This document shows positions 53,648 to 62,716 of a DNA stretch of 64,000 nucleotides, piece by piece. Numbering within the stretch: position 1 is the stretch's first letter; the number at the start of each line of letters is the position of its first letter. This stretch comes from Arion vulgaris (taxonomy: Eukaryota > Mollusca > Gastropoda > Stylommatophora > Arionidae). Location of the stretch: contig CM036758.1 in the NCBI GenBank assembly GCA_020796225.1, forward strand, positions 71,584,366 to 71,648,365. Reading direction: 5' to 3'. Below the pieces are notes generated by a model. The model had not been told where the DNA came from and did no database searches. It worked only from the letters and a program-made list of their open reading frames with translations. The position numbers were made by a program, and so were the translations under genes.

Positions 53648-53929
53648 TACCTGCAAAAGAAAAAAGTTACGAAATGCTTAATATACAAAAGAGAGAGGGA
53701 GAGTGGGAAAATGGACTTTAGGATGGCTGCTGCAGCGGAGGACAGAGCATGCATGGGAATGCCCAATGTGCCGTGACGTCGATCGCATAACATAACATAA
53801 CCAAAGAGAGAGGGAGAGTGGGAAAATATAACTATACTATCATGCCACACTTGATTAATACTTCTTAAAGGATTCAATATTGGTGTAGCCCGAAAAGAAC
53901 GACATACTAAATATGCAAAGAGATTGATT

Positions 53930-54050
53930 AATCAACATCGAACTGGCGTGTTGGGCCTCGGGACGCTGTTAGATTTGCTAAGGCGGAGATCGGAGCACCT
54001 ATGGATATGTCCGGAGTACTATGATGATAGTCTCATACAACTGATAACTG
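53930..54050 (+). repeat. Dispersed repeat with TCCGGAGT block, inverted copy
   Basis: AATCAACATCGAACT, GAGATCGGAGCACCTATGGA and TATGTCCGGAGT are complementary to 7720-7815. Confidence 0.5.
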
Positions 54051-54429
54051 AAAGGATACACGAGTAACGTATATGATGAATGTCACGCCCGATTGAAATG
54101 GCTCAATGATGCAAAGAACTGTTGTTAGGCAGCCGATCTTTTTTGAGCAGCTTGAAAAAACTCTCCCGACTAAACAAAATCAAATACCGTTGTCAGATCG
54201 AAACAAAACATAGTACACACAGAGATTGGATTCTGCTTGATGTATTTGCATTGCAGCTGTCACAAGGTTTTGTTGTAACAAAAGAAGTTACACAAACACT
54301 TTACATTTATACAGTGCTAGTGATGCTAGCCAGATTGAAGTACTCTTTCGTGGTGGCTGATATTTCTTCTTATTGGGGGTATCTATGACGTTTTGCACAG
54401 TTTGTTTGTTTGTTTAGTAAAGGATTAAA

Positions 54430-54695
54430 GCCTCTTTACGCCGAGGCACGCCCTTTCAACCTAAGGCGAACCTTTATTGGTTATATCAGAGCGTGTAGGC
54501 CAACAAACATGAAAAACAAGAATTAACTCCTTTCGGAGAATCAAAGAAAGCAATGCTCAGCCTTCTTTTATAGCATTCCAGTCATTTGTAAGCAATGCCG
54601 CAAGGTCTTAAAAGTTGTCACTCAGATATAACCAATGAAAGGCTCCTCGGTAGATTGAAATAGCGTGCCTCGGCTTAAATGTGCTTAAATCCCAC
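54430..54695. mobile_element. Foldback/MITE-like inverted repeat
   Basis: Left arm GCCGAGGCACGCCCTTTCAA ... TTATTGGTTATATC and right arm, complemented, GCCGAGGCACGCTATTTCAA ... TCATTGGTTATATC. Arms of about 60 bp, spacer about 140 bp; no coding sequence. Confidence 0.6.
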
Positions 54696-54699
54696 ACAT

Positions 54700-55377
54700 C
54701 CCACAACAACAAGCTATTGGTATTCTGGCGGTCTGTTACTCGTCATTTGTCCATTTTTCAGTCTGCTAAAATTGTTCGGCCAGGAGGTCATGAGGTGGAC
54801 TTGAACTATCAGAGGCGTGAAGAGACGCACGCATTGGTAGCTTAAAAGCCAGCTTATCCTGGGGAAAACTACTCTATTATTCTGGTCTCTCAACAATCTA
54901 TTCACCCATGGTCAACAAATCTGACACAAGCATTCCATTCCCCGCTGGCACTGCTAATGTGGCACGCCAGTCATTTATCCACCACTTCAAAGTGAAGTAC
55001 ACGGGACCATCTTAAATCGTACACAATTAGCCATTTACAAATATGTTCACATCTGACTGGCTGCTGTTGTCCACCACAAGGCAATGCGCCAAGTAGTGAG
55101 GTGCCATGAATCCACAACCGATAAACAACAATATACCCAGACGCATGAGTAGGTAATTTTACCTCACGACTAAAACACACAGAAAAAAAAATGTATAGAA
55201 TTGCTATCAATCACGAATTTCATTTTTTTCTTCACGCGTTCGTCCGCTATGATTTCAAGTATAGTAAGGATACCCCGTGTGGTAAATCTAATTTACTTTT
55301 GCGTCAAGACATACTTTCCTTTTGATCAGTGTCCCTCGCCATACTCCGAGTTCAGAAGTAATTTAATTTCGGTATCC
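54700..55377. other. Nothing recognised
   Basis: No domain, repeat family or splice-bounded frame recognised. Confidence 0.35.
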
Positions 55378-55622
55378 TTAGACTGTAGCTTAAACGATAG
55401 TGAGCTCAATAAAAACCCAAGCGTACTTGGTTTAAACTCCGCGGCGGGCAAGTATGGAAGCAAATTAGTGCCCTTGGATTTTTACTAACGGTAACAATAG
55501 ACCTCAACGTTCAGAAAGCAATGGCAAACTACTGAACGTATAAGTTGTGCCTAGAAAATCGAAGACTCGTTTACTGTTGTTGATAGTCATGTCATTTAAA
55601 GGATATGCCACGATTTCCATCC
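55378..55622 (+). mobile_element. SINE-C copy
   Basis: ACTGTAGCTTAAACGATAGT, TACTTGGTTTAAACTCCGCG, AAAGCAATGGCAAACTACTG, GGATATGCCACGATTTCC. Confidence 0.75.
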
Positions 55623-55639
55623 TCAGATCGTAGCGCGGT

Positions 55640-55862
55640 AAAAAAATTTTTCCCGATCCAGAAGCACTTGAGCTTTTCAGCTCTTCAGCTCGGTGCCATG
55701 GACATCGTAACCCTTCGGTTCGGTGCCACAAACACAGTAAATCTGGGGAATCTGTGACTTTTTCTGCCATCCCGCGGAATTGAACCCGCACACACAGAGG
55801 GATAGTCAGTGAATAGTCACCCGTAGTCCAACGCGCTACGAACACGCTGGGCAGACGGGCAA
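55640..55862 (-). mobile_element. SINE-E copy
   Basis: CGATCCAGAAGCACTTGAGC, GGTGCCATGGACATCGTAAC, CCCGCGGAATTGAACCCGCA, GCTGGGCAGACGGGC. The head has a well-kept B box. Confidence 0.72.
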
Positions 55863-55869
55863 CGTAATA

Positions 55870-56093
55870 AGCCTGATCACAACCCAAGCGTACAGGTTCA
55901 AACACCGCGGCAGGCAATTTGGAAGCAAATTCGTTCCCGTTGGCTTTTACGAACGGTAAAAAAATCAGACCTCATCGTTCAGAAAGCAATGGCAAACTAC
56001 TGAACGTATAAGTGGTTCCTAGAAAATCGACGACACATTTACTGTTGTTGATGGCGACATCCTGTCAAGGATATGCTATGATTTTAATTTTTT
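55870..56093 (+). mobile_element. SINE-C copy, head truncated
   Basis: GATCACAACCCAAGCGTACA, GGCAATTTGGAAGCAAATTC, AAAGCAATGGCAAACTACTG; follows SINE-E almost directly. Confidence 0.7.
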
Positions 56094-56156
56094 TGTTTCA
56101 TCTTGAGACTGTTGGTATGTTAAGCTATCATAAAGATAGTAGTAGTAGTAGTATAG

Positions 56157-56600
56157 TTAAGATGGTTCTTCTTCTTCAGCGATCTGTGGCCATGCGCTTA
56201 ATTTACTGTGGAACACAAACTGGGCGGTCAGCTTCAGGTCTGTCAAGTTTCCCCAAAGCTGAGTTTTAAGGTCGACTGGGTGTGGCCACATGTTGCTTCT
56301 CAGCTCACCCAGGAGTGTAAAGTCTTGCAGGATATGCTCCGGCGTCTGTTCCGCCTGCTGATACTGGCAGAGAGCTGTTTGACTTATTCCTAGTCTAAAT
56401 AAGCATTTGTGGAGCCTGTAGTGTCCGGTTCGTAGTCGAAATATAATGATCTGGTCTGTTCTGCTTAGGCCTTTGATGGAGTCTTTTCCATAATCGTTTC
56501 CAGTGTTTGTCTTCCAGTCTACTGTAGGTTTTCTCTGTATGAGGGGTTTGATTTTTGAAAAAACAGGGGTTGGTAAAAAAATGGTTCTGACTGACTGCAT
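56157..56600 (-). mobile_element. Non-LTR element C-terminal region
   Basis: Open minus frame of 147 codons: [80 protein letters not shown]. The FRLRTGH and AEQTPEHIL-C-type blocks are typical of the zinc-knuckle tail downstream of RNase H in animal jockey/I-type elements. The Cys positions are mostly lost, indicating decay. Confidence 0.8.
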
Positions 56601-56667
56601 ATTCTACAGCGGGGAAAACCAACTATAAGTCCGTGACAGTTTTATATCTGGCTGACACAAAGTATTC

Positions 56668-57085
56668 GGAGGTCTCTGTTGCGTGGAGGTAAGGTGTTCG
56701 CCTCTCGTTCTAAAAGTACTCGTTTCGCTCCCTCGTGGAGCCACCAGAGTATTTTTTCAGAGATTCATAATCTCAATGTAGCTGAGATCTAGTTCCTAGT
56801 CCTATCGGAGACGGACGATAAAACGTTGGTCCGTTGTTTATGTTGGGCACATAAAACAACAATTGGCAGTTCAAAATCGAGAAGAGCAGGCTGAAAAACC
56901 GCTGTCCATATACAAATAGAAAGATTAAAAAGTAAAATTCCTACAAAATATTTTACACATAGTCTAAATTACATCAGGGACCCTCGTCGGTGCTACGGAA
57001 CTCGTTCACTGCCGCTGGGATATTCTTGTGTAAGAAAGAAATCGGAGCACATATGGTTACTCACCGAAGTGCAATGGTGATGATC
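56668..57085 (+). mobile_element. SINE-F copy, plus orientation
   Basis: Head AGGTCTCTGTTGCGTGGAGG and TCGTTTCGCTCCCTCGTGG (B box), body CCTATCGGAGACGGACGATA, end CACCGAAGTGCAATGGTGAT. Confidence 0.72.
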
Positions 57086-57089
57086 CTAT

Positions 57090-57780
57090 CAATAAATCTC
57101 AAAATTAAGCATATTTAAGCTCAGGAACACTTTGTCGTTACCTTCAATTTACATATTATTTTTTAATAAAAAACTCAAAGTGATGATGGCAGCGAATCAA
57201 ATTTATTTGAAATGAAATTTCCATAAGAATATTGCTATTTTAAAATAACGAAACGAACTACAAATTATCCCAAAAATTCGTTCCTACATACCCCTTCTTC
57301 TCTCTATTAAAAAAAAAAAAAAAAAAAAAAACCACCGAGTGTCTATTCAAAATCCCATTTTTGGAAACGCATATGTTGTATATGTTGTGAACATCATATT
57401 TTTGTCAAGGATGAAGTTTGTCAAGTCAAAAATAGGAAAACAGATAATTATTTGGAGAACTCGTTAAGTCTATCAACATTGTATATAACACCTGATACTG
57501 AGCACATTGATGAGGCGGCACAAATACAATCTTCTTATTGATAACAGACAACGCAGGTAAATGTTTCTGTAAATATCTTAAGATACTGGGCTTTTTTTTC
57601 TCTGTGTAAATAATCTTATGATAGATTAGTTATCATATCATTGACATGATCATGGGTTAATAAGTATGTGCTATTAAACTTTTGAGCTTAGTTAACAACA
57701 AGGAAGGGGGAGGAGTACAACATGAAAATAAATATAATAAAGACAGAGGCAATGGTGATAAGTAGACAGCCAAAAAAACC
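57090..57780. other. Nothing recognised except an A-run
   Basis: A 23-base A-run at about 57308-57330 may be the tail of an unidentified retroelement; the rest shows no supported feature. Confidence 0.35.
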
Positions 57781-57784
57781 TGCT

Positions 57785-57910
57785 GCCTTGTAGGTTAGCT
57801 GGGGACAGCAAACGGCTAACGGAGAGCAAACCCAGTAAACGCTGGTTGAAACCGAACACACCACCGAAGGATAAGCACAAGAGCTACAAATGGTACTGAA
57901 GGTTGTGAAC
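57785..57910 (+). mobile_element. Group-J element fragment, inverted
   Basis: GCAAACGGCTAACGGAGAGC, AAACGCTGGTTGAAACCG and CACCGAAGGATAAGCACAAG are complementary to 14215-14300. Confidence 0.55.
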
Positions 57911-57966
57911 GTACACCCGTTCTTGGTGTTAGGCTGTTTATATATCTCATTACACTGATATTTTAT

Positions 57967-58172
57967 TTTTCCGATCTAGAAGCACTTCAGCTTTCTTTTT
58001 AGCTCTTCGGCTCGGTGTCATGGACATCGTTACCCTTCGGTTCGGTGCCACGAACACCGCGAATCTTGAGAACCTGTGGCTTTTCTGCCAGCCCACAGAA
58101 TTGAACTCGCACGCACAGAGGGCTAATCACCAGTAGTCCAACGCGCTACGAACACGCTGGACAGGCGGGCAC
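57967..58172 (-). mobile_element. SINE-E copy
   Basis: CGATCTAGAAGCACTTCAGC, GGTGCCACGAACACCGCGAA, CCCACAGAATTGAACTCGCA, CGCTGGACAGGCGGGC. Confidence 0.7.
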
Positions 58173-58389
58173 ATTACACTGACAAAAACGGCCTTAAAGC
58201 ACGATCGAGATAGAGAAGACAGCCAGAAAACCTTACAATAAAACTGCTGAACATACAGATCAAACAAACCAATGAGTAGTCCAAATACTTAGGGGCAATT
58301 TTTACTGCGGATTCGAACCCCACAGGACTAGGAATCGATAATGTAGTGTCGGTAGTGTAGTAGCCACAAATCATCGTATTGTTGAGTCA

Positions 58390-58570
58390 CAGAGAAAACG
58401 AGCAGCGCGAAAAGACAGAGCACACAACACGCACATGTCTAACCTTGATCATGTATGCCCCACCTGTGGTTGGGGATTCTGTTCTAGGATTGAACTCTAC
58501 AGTCACCTCCGCACACACCAGAGGTGCAACAGTACACGTCTGAGATTGTTGTCATCATCGTTTGCGATGG
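58390..58570 (+). mobile_element. Non-LTR element C2H2-like tail
   Basis: Plus strand [20 protein letters not shown] then LYSHLRTHQRCNSTRLRLLS: C-x2-C-x12-H-x3-H, the same finger as at 10670-10870. Confidence 0.65.
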
Positions 58571-58794
58571 ACGGCTATTAGCCACAAATCATCTCCACCA
58601 CACCTGATATTCACATCCTCACATTGTACAACACTCCACTATCGTACAACACTTTCCTTGGCCAGTCGGTCTGCTGTTTCATTTTCTGGTATCTCACAGC
58701 GAGACAGTACCTACTGCAAGACATATCAATAAGGAAATCTATAAAGAAGTAAATGGTGGAGGAGAAGAAGGAGAATTAAACTTTTAAACCACTC

Positions 58795-59240
58795 ATAAAG
58801 ATTGAAACAGGCTGGACTTGGAAACAATGGTTGGAGTCGCTGAAGAGGTCTAGGCTGACACGAATCAGTTTTAATTTTTTTTTTTACCAGGGCATGCAGG
58901 GAAAATGAACGAGCTGATATGCTTGCTTGTGAGGCTGCTGTAAAAAAGACCAGGCGGATATAAATTCTCTAAGGAAGAGAGGACGTGTAAACGATTCAAG
59001 AAATAGTGGTGACTCTAAATCTCTAACCAGACTGCAAGAATACCAAGTAAAATGTGGTGTAGTTAGACAAGAGCACTATACTGGTAGCCAAATAAGAATA
59101 GTAAACCAACAAAGAACCGGTGTCGTTAGTCGCCACACGCTGAGAGAGACACACCGAGGAGATCTGAGCACTTTTGGACTAACTTTTTCGATGTACAGTG
59201 ATGATGATGATCCGACTATTAAACTAAACTTTTAAACCAG
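58795..59240 (+). mobile_element. Non-LTR element RNase-H-region fragment
   Basis: Frames give WTWKQWLESLKRSRLTRISF and ENERADMLACEAAVKK; NERAD-LA is the RNase H motif preceding the conserved Asp. Related to 21170-21640. Confidence 0.6.
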
Positions 59241-59399
59241 ATCAACGTCATAGATTATGATGGCACGTGTGTGTAATATTCAGCAACAATATATTTTTGT
59301 ATGGCTTGCTGCCAGCAAAGTAATTCTGCATCCACCCATTGGATCAAAGTTACCCATCTCTGCTCTGCTTGACTTCATTGCGTCGCGTTTTAACTCATA

Positions 59400-59605
59400 T
59401 GGCCGGGTCCCTCTCCGTAGAAATGGCACGCCACCTGCCGATATTATTGCATAAAGCACAAACACCGTAGCTCCGGCAACTCTCAGGTGTCTCTAGAAAA
59501 AAATGCGCTGGTGAACAGAACGGTGCAGTCTGGATTCGCGCCCCCAACCTTCGGAACGCAAGGCAAGATCACGTAACCACTTAACCCATATCTGCTCTAC
59601 TACAA
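59400..59605 (-). mobile_element. Group-I SINE with adjoining 60-bp-unit relative
   Basis: 59470-59605 is the complement of a tRNA-derived head (CACGTAACCACTTAACCC) plus body GGTGCAGTCTGGATTCGCGC. 59400-59465 (AGAAATGGCACGCCACCTGC) is a relative of the 12781-12960 unit. Confidence 0.45.
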
Positions 59606-60376
59606 CCAACTCTAGATAACTAAGCCAGACAACTGACCGGGAATCCCTGACCTAGATCAGAGAAGGGGGCTGGAAATTATATGTTTGATAGAACACTGCA
59701 AGCTTTTTTGAATTTTTAAATTCAATTCTATGAATCTATGGTTATTTATTGGTGAAACATATTCCTAATATTGACATTCCTTGTTGTTAAACTTAACTTG
59801 TTGTATAATATAACTTCGATTTAGCATTTTGTGTTGATTTTAAAATGAATTCGTCTATATACACCAATACTGGAAAGCGAGGTCACGTGGTGTAGTTGTG
59901 GTCTGATTTCCATAATTCTTACCTGAGTCCGAAGGCCCATAAGTTTATAGTTGGCTCTGGCTCTACATACAGCAATATAAGTAAGGCTACTGTCAAACAA
60001 TGATGATGTAACTACACTGTTGATAGTTTCCATTAGCACGCGTCACTAATTGCTATCGTGTTTGAGCTTGTCAAAATGGATGAGGTAGAGAGACAGACAG
60101 CATCGGGGAAGCATGAAATTAATAACTGCTCGAGTCCATCAAGTCCAGCCGTTTCCTAACTATTATCTCAATTATCGGTAGGTACTAGAGACCAAGATAT
60201 GAATGACAACATAATAAGCACCTCATAGACAGCGCTGACAGTTGAGAAAATGATAGCACGGGAATCTGCTCTAGGGGAAAGAGGCCAGCGACAGAGAGAA
60301 GATTGGTAAAAGAAAAGGCACCTGAGCTGCAAGTTTGAAAATATGATTAAAAATGGATAATTAAAAAAAATATTTT
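59606..60376. other. Nothing recognised
   Basis: No coding or repeat feature supported. Confidence 0.35.
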
Positions 60377-60505
60377 GTTTCTAATCCAGAAACACTTGAG
60401 CTTTCAGCTCTTCGTCTCGGTGCCATGGACATCGTAACCCTTTGGTTACGCACTCTCGGGAGCTTGACACCCGTCGTCCAATGCCATAAGAACACGCTGG
60501 GCTGC
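60377..60505 (-). mobile_element. SINE-E copy with internal deletion
   Basis: AATCCAGAAACACTTGAGCT, GGTGCCATGGACATCGTAAC and AGAACACGCTGGGCTG; the middle with the B box is deleted. Confidence 0.6.
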
Positions 60506-60521
60506 TAGAAAAAAGGATGGA

Positions 60522-61122
60522 AGTTGATTGATTGGACCATCATCATTACACTTCGGTGAGTAACCAAGTGTGCTGCGATCTCTTTTTTACACGGTAAGAT
60601 CTTAGCGGCAGTGCACTAACTCCATAGCCCCGGCGATGGTCCCTGGTGTAGTTTAGACGACGGTAAAATATTTTGTAAGAATTTTACTTTTAATCTTTTA
60701 ACCCTTTAGCTGCTAAAGACGTATATATACGTTTTTCCCATTCACTTCTAAAGACGTATTAACACGTTATACATTGCTACTGTTACTGCTATAGGCGTAC
60801 ACTCACGTCTGTGACCTAGAAACAAAGAGTAGCTATTTTTAGCTCAGCCTTCAGAAAGTACGTAGCAGCGAAAGGGCTAATAAACTTTGCCGGGGCATTG
60901 GCTTTTCGGTCTACTTTTCTCAATTTCGAACTGCCAAGGGTTATTTTACGAGCTTAACTTGAACACGGGACCTAAGTTTTACAGTCCGTCTCCGATAGGA
61001 CTAGGACTCGATCTTACCTACACTGAGACCAGGGATCTCTGGAAAAATATCCTGATGACTCCACGAGGGAGCGAACCAAGTACTTGTGAAACTAGAACCT
61101 AACCACTACGGCACAAAGACCC
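60522..61122 (-). mobile_element. SINE-F copy interrupted by a TTAA-type MITE
   Basis: GGACCATCATCATTACACTT to ATCTTTTAA, then the MITE, then AAACTTTGCCGGGGCATTGG through CCGATAGGACTAGGACTCGA to the tRNA-like end. Confidence 0.72.
60699..60877. mobile_element. piggyBac-like MITE
   Basis: Ends CCCTTTAGCTGCTAAAGACG and, complemented, CCCTTTCGCTGCTACGTACT are inverted repeats. It is flanked by TTAA on the left and CTAA on the right, a once-mutated TTAA target site. 179 bp, with internal ACGTAT/ACACGT repeats. TTAA targets and CCCTTT ends are piggyBac traits. Confidence 0.65.
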
Positions 61123-61259
61123 CCAAATTGAAGAAAGAGATATGATAGAATGTCGTGTATATAACAATCTGAGAGATGTCTACAAGTCAATCATACCGTC
61201 TCTAGTAGTCTTCTTCTTCTTCTTCTCTTGCATCATTTACTTCTTTATGGAAGTGTTGG

Positions 61260-61450
61260 GGGAGAAGGAAGGGAGTAGTGATCGTGTGTGTGTTTGTTTT
61301 AAGGCACTTTGTAAGTTATTCATTTTCGTAAGGCTGTTCTTGATGCCGTCGATCCATATTTTGCGTGGTTTTCCTCTTGCCTTGTACTCATTATACTTTT
61401 TCTGTGTGCAAATATTGGATATTTGCTCACTGCTTCTACTAACAAGGCTA
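61260..61450 (-). mobile_element. Non-LTR reverse transcriptase tail
   Basis: Minus strand QKKYNEYKARGKPRKIWIDG and IKNSLTKMNNLQSALKQTHT, a GKPRK-W tail with C terminus. Confidence 0.65.
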
Positions 61451-61636
61451 TGATGAATAACTGGTGCCAATAAACTAGACCACATGGAGTCTACCTGTGT
61501 TAATCTATATATATATATGTAGATTGCCACTCCAGCCACGGCAGAGGTTGTGATTCAGCACAGAACAAACTACTTGACGCAAAACACATTGTCTCTTGAG
61601 ATAAAGCGGCAAATGATGATGAATTATATATATATG

Positions 61637-61872
61637 GTGGCGTCTGCGGTCTAGGGGATAGTGACTCGGTCTATTAACCCGACGTTCTGAGTTCGAATCA
61701 CGCTGCGGACAGTTTGGTTGCAAATTGTTCCGTGTGGATTTTTACAAAAGGACGATGACACCACCCGTTTAGAAAGCAATGGCAAACTACTGAACTTAAT
61801 AATGCCTAGAAAAGTCACAAACAGCGTTAAAAAGCTGAGTTAAAAAGTCCTGTAAAGGATATGCAATTAACT
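61637..61872 (+). mobile_element. SINE-D copy, full length, in (TA)n sequence
   Basis: GGTGGCGTCTGCGGTCTAGG, B box GAGTTCGAATCACG, AAAGCAATGGCAAACTACTG, GGATATGCAATTAAC. TATATATAT lies on both sides, so the target duplication cannot be delimited. Confidence 0.78.
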
Positions 61873-61879
61873 TATATAT

Positions 61880-62415
61880 ATATATACATGTATATGACAC
61901 GACTGAAGCTATTTGGAAACATATATATACATACATCTTGAGAAGTACATAGAAAGATTAAGTGAATTTAAGCCAGCCTCTTCAAAAATATCCAACAGAA
62001 AAAATATAGCAGCAGTGTTAATACCTGTCGCAGATGAATAGATTCGTCCACAAATAGCTCAAGTCGTGTCATACGACCCAGGCTGGAATAACTATATATT
62101 ATAGTGGCTGGACAATGCAATAGCTCCAGGCATATGTGATATACTCGGACTAATCTGTCAACAATTTAGACATATGAGCTACTTAAAATTGTTTGAATTT
62201 CTAGCTAATTCGTGTCAGGTGCTAACTATTTATCAGATATTAGACAGGTCCCAAGAACGCTCCCAAAAATGCTCATAGTCCACATTGGAGAAAATATCAG
62301 TAGTAGACCTCTTTCAGTCTCGATGGATCATACAGGTGTACCGCTAGATGTCTGCTTTGCCGCGTCGTGTGATTGTAAAACTCGATGAGGGAGTGACCAG
62401 AAAACATTCAATCTT
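61880..62415. other. Nothing recognised
   Basis: No frame or family recognised. Confidence 0.35.
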
Positions 62416-62419
62416 CTTT

Positions 62420-62625
62420 TCTTCTTCTTCGAACGCTCATTATCGACCACTTGTTAAACCACTCTTTGTGAATTGTATGTGATCTGAGCCTAAGAGCGAT
62501 TGTTCGCGATGTCTGTTATGCGCCTACAAGTAGGTCAACAAATCCGATTTTTGCGACGCTTTTTATTTACTAGGGTAGCTTCCTAGGCCCCTACCTCAGT
62601 CGCCTCTTACGACATGCCTTGTAAC
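62420..62625 (-). mobile_element. SINE-B copy, truncated at the core
   Basis: TTCGAACGCTCATTATCGAC, TTTTTATTTACTAGGGTAGC, CAGTCGCCTCTTACGACATG, then it stops at GCCTTGTAA. Confidence 0.7.
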
Positions 62626-62716
62626 GTGTCTACAAAGCAAGTGCACTAACTTCTACACTATGGCGGCTATCTGTTGACGAATATACATCAATAGAACCCT
62701 TGTTTGCTGCATTAAA

